Shown in pieces: positions 1 through 12,188 of a stretch of 64,000 bases of DNA. Made by a program: the position numbers and the translations under genes. Location: contig JARWMV010000236.1 in NCBI GenBank assembly GCA_030998015.1, positions 682,001 to 746,000 on the forward strand. Reading direction: 5' to 3'. The first letter of the stretch is position 1. Each line of letters starts with the position of its first letter. This DNA comes from Ceratorhiza oryzae-sativae. Lineage: Eukaryota; Basidiomycota; Agaricomycetes; Cantharellales; Ceratobasidiaceae. The notes under the pieces are model-generated. The model was not told the DNA's origin and searched no databases. It was given only the letters and a program-made list of their open reading frames with translations.

Positions 1-52
1 TCATTCACAAATTGAGATGCATGGGTCGCGAGTTCAACCCTCGCTAGGACTA
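1..52 (+). tRNA. 3' portion of a tRNA gene (partial, anticodon not visible)
   Basis: The window opens inside what looks like a tRNA. A perfect five-pair T arm is present (GCGAG 28-32, loop TTCAACC 33-39, CTCGC 40-44), and the B box GTTCAACCC matches the pol III consensus. It is followed by a seven-base acceptor strand (45-51), a discriminator A at 52 and a TTTTT pol III terminator at 53-57. The 5' half is outside the window, so the acceptor pairing, the anticodon and any anticodon-loop intron cannot be checked. A tRNA-derived SINE tail is the alternative. Confidence 0.55.
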
Positions 53-57
53 TTTTT

Positions 58-1698
58 ACAACAGCTTGCGAACACTTGGGGACTGCGGCCGGTTTTGTTC
101 CAGCACACGAGTTGAGACTCTCTGAATTTCATGAGCTTGATCGAGGCGCGTGTTTGCGGTATACTCGGCTCTCTCTAATGACTATTTGTCTCTCCTATAT
201 ATGTTTAGAATCTATTTGTAGTTGTGTTGGGGCTACCCTATGTTTGATTCTGTGGTTATCCAACAACCCATAGCTGACACAAACTGGGGTGTGGGGCAGT
301 CATTAACACATTCTAATGCACCCTGCTCTAGATCTACACATTTATTTAAAAGAAAATAAATTCACGACGCATACAAAGCGTTGCCATGGCACAATCAACT
401 CGCTTCACCCCAAGCGGCCCCTTCATAGACCCCGCCAATCGCGCGTGATGTCTTCTATGCGCCTAACCCCTGAACAATAGAGCTTCTACGCTGCTTCTGC
501 CGAACTAGGCCGTCTGAAGGTTGGAATCTGAATGTTTTATTTAAATTTGGCATTTCAGCTCATTGGGGTCACAGGCTATTTTTTCGATTTTCTGTTGTCG
601 CAAGGGTGAGAAAGGGAGGGATGAGTGTACGTGACCATTACTCATAGACACGATGAAATCTAGGGGAGTCGCTCATCAAGGAGGCGTGGTCGTGTGCCCT
701 GGATCGAGCGACTGTTCGGCGTATGAGGCTTAGGCTTGGATAGTGGCCGCGTTATGAAACCGACAGGCTGCCGGTTTGAACAGATATGGCTCCCAGGTCC
801 AGTGGAGAAAAAATTTCCAAGGACTTCGTTGGATATTTCGAAGATATGTATAGGGGGACAGAAAGTCAACCCTGGTTGTTCTACCAAGTGTGGGCATATA
901 GATGCGATCTGTCGAGATAGAGTGGGTAATATTGGTCATTCGTCGCTCTTGTCAGCAAAGGGGGATGTTATGAAGAGGGACTAGAAGACTCGGTCAGACA
1001 GGCGTGTCCGCATCTATCGGTGATGGTCAAGGCTGCTGATCTGGTTGCCGTGTCAGGCTGCCGAGTCTTTAGCCGCGCGTGGGGGTTGTGGAATAGGCTG
1101 CGCGTATGGTGAGAGCATGACTATTGCGGGTTGTCTCAGGCCTAGTGAGAAGAGCCTTGTGGGATTGTCTTGGGGGCCGCTTGGGACGTGCAACGCGTGT
1201 TCCGCAAGGCCAGATCTATGCGCGATCCGCGTGACTGGTACCGACAAGCGAACAGGGGGGGCTCCAACGAAGGGCACAAGCTGGTGCAGAGATCGAGAAT
1301 GGTGCAGAGCAGGGGGGGGGGGATGGTGCTTCGCGGGGGTGCGGGTCTGCCGCACCTTGATCCGGGGGTCCTGTGCGCACACTTTCTCGTTGAGCGTTGG
1401 GAGCAGACAGGCGACGGACGGGCGACGGGCGGCGGCGGCGACGGCAACGAGCGACGACAGATGACGACGGGTGGCCAGCAGGGGTGGGTGTATGCGCCCG
1501 GCGGCGCGGGGGACGGCGGCAGAAAGGGGTGGTGGAGCGCGGCAACGTGGCCGTGGGAGGGTGGCGGGGAGGCGAATGACATCACCGGCCATAACTGGGG
1601 TCCGCGCGGCCGAAGCAGGTCTTGAAGGCTAGACACTCGGTCGCTCTAGGCTCTCGCCCATCCTTGTGGCCACCACCGCAGACGAGTTCGAGCCCGCG
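58..1698. other. Intergenic region / SKN7 upstream region
   Basis: No convincing gene. Open frames on both strands at about 1050-1640 are products of GC-rich sequence without stops and resemble nothing I know. From about 1220 to 1570 the + strand is strongly G-rich, with several runs of three or more G including an 11-base run at 1312-1322. This is probably the promoter and 5' leader of the following HSF/receiver gene. Confidence 0.5.
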
Positions 1699-4664
1699 AT
1701 GGACCGCTCAAATCTCCACCACCACCCCCACGCGCCCTACAACCGCAACCTCACCCTCCCGCCGCTGCCGTCGCCGGCGTTCCAGGGCGCCCAGAACCCG
1801 TTCCCGCCGCTGCTCACCCAGCGCCCCGCACCCTACAACGCTCACCTCCACCCCGTCCCGTCACCGTCCCAGCTCGACCCGATCCACCCCCCGCCGTCGA
1901 GCAACTGGCGCCGCGACGACAAGCGCGAGTTCCCCCCGATCGAGAGCGGCAACGGCAGCGGCTATGGCTCTTACAGCGGCTACCCCTCCCGCCGCGACAC
2001 CTATGCCGACTCGCGCTCGAGCAGCTCCCGCGTCGTGCCCACCGTCGCAGATGTCCCCAAGGACGTCGACGACAACATGCCCCCCACGAGCGATTTCGTG
2101 AAAAAGCTGTACAAGTGCGTCCTCCCCCCGCCTCTTGCCCGGGCGTGCTAACGTCTCACAGGATGCTCGAAGATCCTCAGTTTAGCCACGTCGTGACATG
2201 GGGCCCGCAGGGCGACTGTTTTGTCGTAAAGGACGTCACCGAATTCACCAAATCGATTCTCCCCCGCATGTTCAAGCACTCAAATTTTGCCTCGTTTGTC
2301 CGCCAACTCAACAAGTACGACTTTCACAAACTCAAAAATGCGGAAGCCGAAGCAGGCGGCATGGGATATGGCGACCAGGTACGTTTATCCGGATTCCCAT
2401 ACGGCACCGGGTCGCTCATTCTCACACGAACCCCTCCCCTTTACAGAGCTGGACGTTCAAACACCCTGATTTCCGTGCGGATGACCGGGACGCTCTCGAG
2501 AACATCAAACGCAAGGTCCCGGCCGCTCGCAAGTCCAAAAGTGGGCCAGCACCCACGCCGGCATCTGCGCCGCCAGCCCAACCCAACGGGACCAAGACCG
2601 AGGCCGCGTCCCCGGCCCCGGACGTCGCTGCCTCGCCCTCGGGCTCAGGGGTAGAGCCGTCCCGCGAGGGCGACACGATTCGCATGCTGCTGGCTCAAGT
2701 CGAGGCGATGCGCGCTAGTCAGGAGGCCACGCGGCGTGCACACGAGGAGCAGATCGAAGGTTTGCGGCGAACAGCCGAGGACATGAGCGCGCATATACGA
2801 AATCTCGAGACAAACTATCAGAACGTGCTTGGGGAGATTGTCCACTTTCAACGTAACATGGCAAACCAAGATAACCTCATGCAGAACCTAATCGGGTACT
2901 TTATCGGCATGGAGAACAGTCAGTCTCAATTTCCATTTTCGAACGCATCTTCGTAACGATTCAATACAGAAAAAACTTCCAACGCCACGGGTGATGCTCC
3001 CCCGCCGGACAGCAATGATCCCCAACACCAGTTTATGAACGGCCCCGAGGCCAGCAAGATCTTTGACCTCGGCCCGCAGGATGTTGCCCGTGCATCGTTT
3101 GAGCAAATGAACGAGATCTCGCGGCGCGCAGAGCGTTCCAGCATGTCCTTTACTGACAACTCGGGCATGAGCGGAACCCAAGGCGGTTCTGCCCAAAACA
3201 TGACCGGTGGTGGCATGTCGAGCGCGAACATGGGTCCCAGCAACCCTGGAAACATGTCGGGAGGTCCCCCACAGATGAACTCGGGTGTGGGAACGTCGAT
3301 GAACCCGGGCGTGAGTGGCGCGACCATGATCAACGGCAAGCCCGTACAAGCCATGACGCGCGAAGAGGTGCTCGGCCGCGTCGAAGATCTGCAGCGCGAG
3401 CGACCTGACCAGCCGTTTACGCATTCAAACTTTATGCCGATGCTCAACGGCCCGTTGATGGATCGCCAACGTCAGGAGGAAGAGGCCCACAAGGGCCTAC
3501 AGGTCATCACGCTCGGACACTTGGTTCCAAGGGATGGCACCCAAAATCAGCAAGGCGGCATGGGCAACGGCATGGACTACCAACAAAACCAGCACCACCA
3601 ACAGCAACCTCAATCCGCGCAACAGCAGCAGCAGATGCACGGCCAAGACATGATGGGGTCATACAGTCCACCTGCCAACTACCACGGCCCCACGCCGTCG
3701 TCTTCAAGTGGAGCGGGAACCAGTACCCCTGGGGGAGGCAAATCTCTGCGCGTGCGTCGTTCAACATACGTTCCTGGCTGGGCCGTTCCACCGCGCGTAT
3801 TGCTGGTCGACGACGATGCGGTCAACCTGCGCCTCAGCAAAAAGTTTTTGCAAGTCTTTGGCTGCACGATCGATGTCGCGGTCGACGGCGTCGGCGCTGT
3901 AGACAAGATGAATCTGGAAAAATACGATCTCGTACTCATGGTACGTCATCTCGAGCTTAGACCTCATCTCCAGGGGGCTGATCTAGGCGTTTAGGACATC
4001 GTGATGCCCAAGATGGACGGCGTATCCGCGACGTCGCTCATCCGGCGGTTCGATCATATGACCCCGATCATTTCCATGACAAGCAACTCCAAGCCGAATG
4101 AGATTATGACGTATTACTCGTCTGGGATGAACGATATTTTGCCCAAACCGTTCTCCAAAGAGGGATTGTTTGAGATGCTCGAGGTGTGTTTTATTTTTTC
4201 ATATTCATGTTTGATAGGGTGCTGATATGATCTGGCAGAAACATCTCATGCATCTGAAGCAAATACACCAGCTCGGCCAGTTCCCTCGTGGGGTCTCGAT
4301 CCCGCCGATGAACGATAGTCACATGATCGACTACATACAACATCACAACAACGCCGAGGCCTCTTCGTCCAACAGCCACGCCGTTGGGTTTGCCAACGGG
4401 ACCAAGACGCCCAATGGGGTGTTCAATGGGTTCGGGCCGTACGACGACGACTCGGGGGATCCGGGCAAAGTCGAGCCGTTTGCGGCGCTTGGTCTCACCG
4501 AAGAGTCGTACCGCATGCTCATGGGGGACATGATCACTCAGGAGGGTTCCGGGTTCTTTGGAGATTCAGGCATGGATGGCGCTGGCCGGGTAAAGCGGGG
4601 GGTTGAAGATGATAGTGAAGATGGAGGCGGGAAGCGCCCAAGATTCGAGGAGATCGTGGACTAG
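1699..4664 (+). CDS. SKN7: Skn7/Prr1-type stress regulator: HSF DNA-binding domain plus response-regulator receiver
   Basis: Nuclear transcription factor at the end of fungal two-component phosphorelays (oxidative, osmotic and cell-wall stress). Exons: 1699-2114, 2162-2378, 2447-2918, 2970-3940, 3995-4183, 4239-4664; about 896 residues. An HSF-type DNA-binding domain covers roughly residues 130-240 ([13 protein letters not shown], then [17 protein letters not shown]). A coiled coil follows at about 286-365, then a long Gln/Gly/Met-rich linker. The receiver domain starts near 645 with [11 protein letters not shown]. The phospho-acceptor Asp is residue 693 (DIVMPKMDG) and is the first codon of exon 5; the conserved MTSN Thr and KPF Lys are also present. 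The first in-frame ATG is 1699. A GTG 33 bases upstream extends the frame but is not a fungal start. Domain order is diagnostic for Skn7 rather than Hsf1. Confidence 0.95.
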
Positions 4665-5038
4665 GGGAGTATATGGTTCGAGGCATTGGTTTATTATTAC
4701 CCTTCATTTTTCACCTTTGCTTTTTTGATTATCATTCCCTTTTTCTTGCTTGCTCGTTCATTCTCTCGTATTACGCTTCTGTTCTTCACTCAGTTTCTGT
4801 CTTGCCCTTGCTCGGGCGGTCGGTTGGGTTGGTTGATTCCGGCGTATATAATGTGTGTATCAATATGTATGCTCGTCGTTGTATCTTATTCGTGAGGTTT
4901 ACTTTCTTTTCTCATATGCTGTTTTATTTTGAGCGGAGCCTAGTGAGACCGCCAATGTCAATATGATACTCTGATGTGGCGTTTCCAAAAAACGGTTGAA
5001 TATACTGAAAGGATACAGAGTAACGAGTACAAGAAAAA
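4665..5038. other. Convergent 3' intergenic region
   Basis: Lies between the 3' ends of SKN7 (+) and the Nup82-like gene (-). The sequence just after SKN7 is pyrimidine/T-rich, as expected for a 3' UTR. No additional gene seen. Confidence 0.6.
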
Positions 5039-7998
5039 TCAGGAGATCGTAGCTTCACTGAGCCGGTTTGTCAATTCTGTGATTTTACGTCGGGCATCCT
5101 CCAGGCTTTTTTGTCTAGACAATGCGGTCATTAGCTTGAAATCAATAGGTGGACAGGGGAAGCCACGTACTCTGCTCCAATGACCGAGCCAATCGCCATC
5201 CACTGTGAATTGCCCAGCCCAACCAAGCCGAGCGGGTTCTCCTCTTTTCGCTCACTAGAGCGAGCCATTTGACTTAGAGCAGGCTTGAGTAGCTCAAGCT
5301 GATGCATAGCCTGAAATCGAGTTTAGCAAGTTTACTCAAGTAGAGCAAGACGAGGCACATACCTGCTCGCTTCGGCCCTTCAGCCCAGTACTTCCGTTTA
5401 CACCACGCACCTCGGCCCGCATCCTTGCAAGCTCTTTAGCCCATGCCGCCTGAGCTTCGCTACTCCCTTCAGTTCCTTCGGCCTCGACGACTCTTCGAAG
5501 CATCGCATCCGCACGCTGGACCATCTCGTCTTGGCGTGCCGCTGCTCGACGCACGCGCTCGGCTGTGCTATTCGTCGCCTGCCGAATACGCGCCACACCA
5601 CGAAGCATTTCGGCTAGCCGGTCCACCTGTCGTTGCAGTTCACGCCTTTGGAGCTCCGATCGTTCGGCCAAAGTCGAGTGCGCGACACGGATATTGCCAA
5701 TGTCAACACTGAGGCGTTCAGCATGTTTGCCAAGCGCACGAAGTGTATCTGCCGTTGGAGTGGTTGGTGCAGAAAGAGGTTTAGACAGGGGTTTCAGTTG
5801 CGGTACTGGCGGTGCTACAAAAGGCGATGAAAGGAGGCAAATGTAGGCTTTCGGGACTGAAGTTGGGGCTGGCTGGGATGGCGCAAAGGGGGCAAAGGCC
5901 AGAGAAGCAGAGGGTTGAGGACCAGAAGTGCTGGCAGAAGGAGCGGCAATCAGCTTGCGAGAGAGCCGAGGGGCCGTGACGGTTGTGGGCGCCGCGGCGA
6001 GCTCAAATGAATTTAGCGAGTTCATCGAATCCAACGTTAGGAGCGCGTAAGCGAGATATACGTCGTTGAGAATCGATACGCCAATGATTGAGCTGGATGC
6101 AAATGTTGAGATTATGCTTATACCTTGACGCCTTGTTACTTACCTGTTCTCCGTCCGAGATAACCATCGTACTTCCGTCAAGTTCGTTGGTTTATCATCA
6201 CGCAGTGCGTCTGCTAGCTCTTGGCTGGTTCCTTTAAGCGCCTGTGCTATGCTGCGCGTCCACCTTCGCATGTCGAGCCTATGTACGCCTCGGGCATGTG
6301 TGACAAACACACGGTCGGTACGAAGAGGATCAAGGGTAAAGCTCGGATGGGCAGGCTGAGGAGGTGTGGGCGTTGTTTGAGAGGTACGAACGACAGCAAG
6401 AACGGTAGAGGTTGCACCGCCTCTTTGCGGTTCAAAAATCCCAAGGTTAATCGACTCGTACACCGCAAGCATTGGCAGCTCAGACTCCTCCGAAGACTGG
6501 TTGTTCGATATTATGAGTATCGGTGACAAGAAAAAGAGACTGGACATACGAAAGTATTGGCTTTCATCCATTTTGCTTCGACCTTTTCAACGTCTATGCA
6601 AACATCTACTTTTCCATCACCATACGCAATCAACACAAGCGGTACCGAGTTGTTCCTATCGCTCTGTGGACCCTTGTCCGTCGTCTCATTTTCATTTTCG
6701 ATTCCCAAGTATACGATATCGCTTGCAAAGCCGTCTCCAAATTCTTTGGGGGCCGGTTGCAGGAGGAAAGGACCTTGTAGAGCCGGTGGGTATGATGCGC
6801 TCACTGGTGCGTGGATCAGACAAGTCGATGGGGTGTGTTCAAACAACGGGGAAGATGGTGCCTTCAGTTGTTGTTTCAGGGAAGCGACGTATTTGAGCTG
6901 GGCCTCAGCCGCGCCTGACGGTAGGCGAGAGCTCTTCATGTTGACAAAGTACTCGAGAGCGTGTATATATGATATTGGTGGTGTTCTGCGCCGAATAAAA
7001 AGGGGCGTTGATTAGACGCCCGAGCAATAGTGATCGTTACATACGCGTTTGCGGGCAGGAAAGGACAGATCGCCCAAACTTCCCCCTCACTAGTGAGAGT
7101 ATACACCGTAAGGGGACTCCAATCTGCGTCTCCCTGTCCAATACAGAACGAGACTGCTTGGGCTGACCCAGAGGCATCGAATCTGAGCTTGCTTTCAGAT
7201 GGTTGGAGAAGGTCAACCGTTTGTTGGGGTTCGCCTGGATCCTTGGCCACATCATATTCCCTAGCTCACCATAGTAAGTTGAGGCTTGTGCCATACAGAA
7301 TTTGCGAACTAACTCACCGAAGTTGCCCGTCACTCGTCAAAACAAGCAACGAAGCGCCGCCTTCCCCCCACAGGTGCCAGTCAACTTTTGTAATTCTCGG
7401 AGATCCAGGGACGTGGTAATATTCTCCTATTTGTATGGAGCTTTCGTGATTGTGAGCCGCAGAACATGCTGGGCTAGCTAGGGACAGACCTGCACTCCAG
7501 TCGAACAGACGACGTCTTCGACAGACCAGACCGTGGGAGGACAACCACGGCGATCTGTCGGGTACCAACAACAGCTAGAAGCTTTCCAGTTGGATTGACT
7601 ACCATATGCTCTATGTCAAAGGTCACGTTTGGGGTAGACAATACCTGAGTTGTATGAGCCAGATGATTACAGCTGGGTATGAATGACTAGCTTACTTTGT
7701 AAGGAACTTCCTCGTTGTTTTCCGACTCCTTTACATCCCTCAACGGCAGCATTCGTATTTGCCTGCCAGTGGCAACGAACAGGTCCGGTCCCCGAACACA
7801 CATAATATTCCTGCGTTGAACCTGCGGTTCCTCGTCATCGTCGGACGCTCCATCAGAGTGTAGCACGAGAGATTTGCTGTTCCTAAGCTCGTCGACTAGC
7901 AGGAGCGATGTGTCAGGCGCTGAGGCCGAGGAAGTACTCGTAGCTGGCTTGAACACATCATGACCACCCAGCGCGTCCAACCAAGCCTCGGATCCCAT
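5039..7998 (-). CDS. NUP82: Nup82/Nup88-family nucleoporin
   Basis: Scaffold nucleoporin of the cytoplasmic face of the nuclear pore; in yeast it holds Nup159 and Nsp1 and supports mRNA export. Nine exons: 7998-7696, 7644-7490, 7440-7318, 7260-7045, 6985-6550, 6496-6144, 6092-5363, 5310-5171, 5114-5039; 843 residues. The N-terminus (WLDALGGHDVFK) and the blade-like segment IGEYYHVPGSPRITKVDWH...LTSDGQLREYD match the beta-propeller of this family. The C-terminal third is a long helical coiled coil (LRALGKHAERLSVDIGNIRV onward), also typical. All phases join. It is divergent from PRE10, with 245 bases between start codons. Family membership rests on pattern resemblance; Nup88 and Nup82 naming are equivalent here. 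Confidence 0.78.
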
Positions 7999-8243
7999 CG
8001 TACTACAAAATAATTACGCCTTTTTAAAGCTGTGTATTAAGTGTTCAAGCGCAAGCCAGCAGATGGTAGCAAGTCGTCGGACGGCAAGCAAGTATGTCGC
8101 CGCCAAGTATGGCTGAGTGCTGGTCCAGCCACGGGCACGTGATACGGGGTGCACGGGCATAACCGCTTGGCACCACTAGGCAACCCGCGGACCCTCGACG
8201 CGCGTCCACTCGTCTCCAGAGCCTACTCCCCGACCATACCACT

Positions 8244-9303
8244 ATGACTGCCATTGGAACCGGCTATGACCTTTCTGCCAGCACCTACTCACCTGACGGA
8301 CGATTGTTCCAAATTGAATACGCTGGTAAAGCAGTAGAGAACTCTGGGTAAGTAGGCACCTCCTCATCAAACAGACATATACTGACGCCGTTCTCAAGCA
8401 CGGCTATCGGATTGAAAGTCAAAGATGGGGTTGTGCTAGCAGTTGAGAAATGGGTTAATTCCAAACTACTCATCCCCGAGGCCAACCGACGGATAGCAAC
8501 AATAGACAGGCATATCGGCATGGTAAGTATTTGAATGCAACAATCATTCAAAACCCACCCAAAAATGGCACAGGCTACTTCAGGACTTCTCGCTGATGGT
8601 CGCGCTCTGGCAAACAGAGCACGAGACGAGGCACAGAACTATAGGGACACCTACATGGCTCCTTCTCCATTGAAGGTACACCCACCCTACATGCATTGCA
8701 ACGGGCGATACTCACCCATAGTTTAGGCTCTTGCGGACCGGATCGGGCTATACGTACAAGCTTATACGCTCTATTCTTCGGTTCGACCATTCGGTGTCAG
8801 CGCCATCCTCGCATCAATCGACAAAGATGGGCCCTCCCTATATGTTGTACAACCTAGTGGTGTGTTCTACGTATGGGATCCTTTCGCCTCGACCATTACT
8901 ATCACAAATTGAGCTATTTTATGTTTCAAGGGCTACAATGGTGCAGCAGTTGGAAAAGGTCGACAGCTAGCCAATACTGAGCTCGAGAAGCTAAACCTAT
9001 CTCAGCTTACAACTCGAGAGGCAGTATTTGAAGCAGCTCGCATGTGAGTTGGTAGATCCCATCCGCCTACCTTATCATGGTCCTACACCATAGCTTTACA
9101 ATCGTCTTACACGCAACTAACTCACTCGATTCGTTCTTAGCATTCACCTCGTGCACGACGACACCAAAGATAAAGAGTTTGAGTTGGAGCTATCATGGAT
9201 TGGGCCTGAGACCAACGGCCGGCATGTCGCCGTCCCACGAGACCTCTGGGCTGAGGCTGACCGCAAGGCCCGTGAAGCGCTAGACGCGGATATGGAGGAT
9301 TGA
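8244..9303 (+). CDS. PRE10: 20S proteasome subunit alpha type-3
   Basis: Structural alpha-ring subunit of the 20S core particle (yeast Pre10, human PSMA3). Six exons: 8244-8347, 8399-8522, 8574-8675, 8727-8870, 8931-9043, 9141-9303; 249 residues, the usual length. The N-terminal alpha-subunit signature is intact ([19 protein letters not shown], then [15 protein letters not shown]), as are [33 protein letters not shown] and [18 protein letters not shown]. The C-terminus is acidic, as in the family. The start ATG fits the conserved N-terminus directly. It shares a short divergent promoter with the Nup82-like gene. Confidence 0.97.
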
Positions 9304-9872
9304 GTCGCATTGATGAGCAATGGCAACACTCTTAGTGAAACAAAGGCTGTCGTACGTTAAGAATATGACTTAGCTTCACAAATAACTTTCACCGGCGTTG
9401 GAAAATAAGCCTACAAGATTGGTGATCTTGTGAAGCTAGCCACTTTGGGATACTTCCGATAGCCGGCATTTTCTTTTGTGCACTGCTTCGACACCTTTCC
9501 TGATCCAGCTGGTCGCGATAGTGCTAGCGCTGCTGAAAGAGTCTTGAAGTAAACCATTGGCCAGTTGCCGAATTCAACCGTTGGTTTTGGGACTTGGCTT
9601 CGGCCCGGATGGAATCCACAAGTCCTTTAAGTTTAGAAAATCGAACCGTTCAATTTAAAATAGCAGGCCTTAAGAGAGGATATATGTATGCAGTACGCTT
9701 GATTGTAGAGACAGTGGTTCCAATTCAATCCGGTGCATTACTATGAGTCGGCTTGTATTTACAGCACACGCCCTGCTGAGGCCTGGGACGTAATAATTCA
9801 GGACAACTATCTCCGATCAAGTTCAATCCAACTCTTGATGTTGTGCTGTGGGGTTGTTTCAGTTTCAGCATT
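9304..9872. other. Convergent intergenic region
   Basis: Between the 3' ends of PRE10 (+) and the CCCH zinc-finger gene (-). AT-rich, no open frame with family resemblance, no RNA gene recognised. Confidence 0.6.
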
Positions 9873-11780
9873 CTAATCCTCAAACCACGGGCACTTGCCA
9901 TCCTTGAATCTACACAAGCCTCGCTTCATACGTATGCAAGACATGCCTGACGGACAGTAGTGTCCCAGGATGCAAGCTTCGTTAATGCAATCTTCTCCAT
10001 GGTCGCATGGGACAGTCAGCATATAATCGCGCAGCCAACGTTTCTGATCCTCTGCCAGCGAATATTCATCAGAAACGGCATGCCCACACGGAATGATGAA
10101 ATACCAGTCAATGCATAATCATGCGCGTGGTGGCAATCCGACTGCAAAGGGGATGTAAGGAGGGGGTTTTGTCATAAGAACGTCTACATACGCCCTGCAA
10201 AGTCATTACGTTGAGTTGGATATAGCACTCGAGCAATCAAATCAACATACGTTACGACAGCCGCGTGATGACAGCACATAGTAGTTGCAAATGCTCGGGG
10301 TTTCTACGTAAATTGAGGTATAGCGGCGATCTTAAAATGGATATTAGAGCACCTACGCTTATGCAACGGCTTCGTTAGGGAAAGCCGGTTTGAGTCTAAA
10401 CACTAAATTTTCATGTAACAAAATAAGCTTACCTTCGACGTGTCGATACGGCGCAGCGTTGTCCGCAGCGGACGACGAAGGTTCCCGGGACTGGGTGAGC
10501 GGTTGGTGGCTTTCGTTGCTGGCACTGTCAAGACGCTAGCTGCTGACGCATACGAGAACCCTGGGCCTGATGCTGCGTGAGTCTGAGCAGTCGCACTTTC
10601 GGCTGAAGTATTCCGACTATGGCCGTCCGCTGCGGGCATCCCGGGCACATTGCCATTCCCCAGAGCATCGACGTCAATCTTCTCTTGCATAAATAGGCCA
10701 TCGGATGATAAGGTCTTGAATGAGAGGTTCCTTAAGTCGTATGCAATTTCAGCGTAGCCCTTGAGAATAACTATCTTTTCATCAAATCCTAGATGCTGAT
10801 AGTGGGATAGGGCACTAGGAATCGATGAGCTCCCCTCTTGGGCGGCAAAAGAATCAAGACCAACCTTCCGTATCCCGAATCGTGTCCGCCACCAAAGTAA
10901 ATCACTCTCGTCTGGGAGTTCATGACGAACAATCGCAGCATTTCTTTAATCTTGTCATCTGCAGCTTCTTTCCTGCGACTATATGCGAAACAAGTAAGTG
11001 GCGTGTAGGGTCGTGCATGGCGGCTCTTACCCGACATCCATCATATGAATAAGCTGGGAAGCGGAGCGAAATCCATCACAGAATTCATCAAAAACTACTT
11101 CGCTAACTATTTTAGATTTTGCGAGCGCCTTTCTCAACCCTTGATGGTTATAATAGACGCATGTCCACAGGTTCGTAGCCGTGTTGCCGATATCCTGGTG
11201 GATTTGCTTCATTAAGGCCGAAGCAGCGTCCCTCCCCCCCTCGTAGCCACTAGTCAAAAATTTCTATATATTGATGAGCCTCAAAGCAGTTATTAAAGGG
11301 CAGCATGACATACCTTATCGAATATACATCCATCGCCGTCGATTAAGCAGACAGCAAATGCATTGTCAGAGAGGGCTCGGGCTTGAGAGAGCCTTTCAAT
11401 CTCTGCTTGCTGTTCTCGAATCTGTGCCTCTTGATCCTCCACTATCTTCTGTAGTCTATCAATCTCGTCATATAAATGCCTATTGTTGGTGATCATGCGT
11501 TCCCGGTCAGTTTTCATGCCTTGGACACTGGCTAAATGTAAAAAAAAAGGGGACAGATCAGCGCATGTATCTCTTGAATAACGTCTGGGATCTGTTTACC
11601 AATCACTTGAAACAAGAGCTGTTCACATTCAATTCCCTGGTTGGTGCCAATCCCTGGTGGAGACGCGGGTCTAGGGATCACGGCTGATCCCCTGTTGCGC
11701 TCGGCTAGCTGACTAGAGCTCGCTGGGAGCCTGTGTTCAGCATGATTTGGCGTCGTTGTGCGGAGGGGGGCTTCTGGCAT
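9873..11780 (-). CDS. Tandem CCCH zinc-finger protein with N-terminal coiled coil and NYN-like domain (DUF7923-type family)
   Basis: Probable RNA-binding protein of a fungal family I recognise but cannot name functionally. Predicted exons: 11780-11600, 11531-11314, 11263-11031, 10978-10861, 10795-10433, 10369-10357, 10303-10251, 10194-10192, 10141-10105, 10051-9873; 465 residues. Order: a coiled coil (DEIDRLQKIVEDQEAQIREQ); a nuclease-like domain with LIDGDGCIF and VIYFGGGHDSGY, whose acidic start recalls NYN/PIN domains; a Ser/Pro-rich linker; then Cys/His fingers. The first finger reads C-x8-C-x5-C-x3-H (ICNYYVLSSRGCRNGSDCHHAH). Several more Cys/His follow to the end (PCDHGEDC, CPSGMSC). 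The canonical x5 spacing depends on a 3-base exon at 10194-10192. The 13-base exon is placed by family resemblance (SKPLHKQ); a longer version of it is possible. Confidence 0.75.
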
Positions 11781-12188
11781 TATTGCAGATGAAGGAGAGT
11801 TGTTTTAGGATGAGCGTGTGGTCCAAGTACTGTATTTATATATCTGGGGTTTGCGTCGGCTATTGCTGCAGATACCAATTGAGTAACAAGGATCGGCGGT
11901 GCGCCATACAGCATACATCCGACCACTGCATTTACTATCACGAGCTTCGAATTCTAAATGCCCCAACGGGGAATTTGTATTATTATCCCCGTCTTCTAGA
12001 TCTGTGGTCATTGCACCTTTCAGTTTCGTTGTTGCTTTTTTTTCGCTTTCGATTATGAGTCACGCGGCGCTTGTGGAGTTTCTACTCTTTACACGTGACG
12101 CATTGGGGCACTTGCTTGACTTTGCAGGCCGTTTCATTTCAGATTTTAACCTTACCCCTGGCATACCTATACATAACGAGGCAAAATC
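11781..12188. other. Divergent promoter region, CCCH gene / VMA21
   Basis: About 400 bases between two divergent start codons. It contains T-rich stretches near 12030-12050. No gene or clear regulatory motif recognised. Confidence 0.5.

Noticed and set aside
1045..1640. Overlapping long open frames on both strands before SKN7
   Set aside because: They are produced by GC-rich, stop-poor sequence; low-complexity Arg/Ala/Pro products in several frames at once, without splice structure or family motifs.
4673..4966. Hydrophobic frame just after SKN7
   Set aside because: T-rich 3' UTR sequence yields Phe/Leu-rich peptides in several frames; not a convincing membrane protein.
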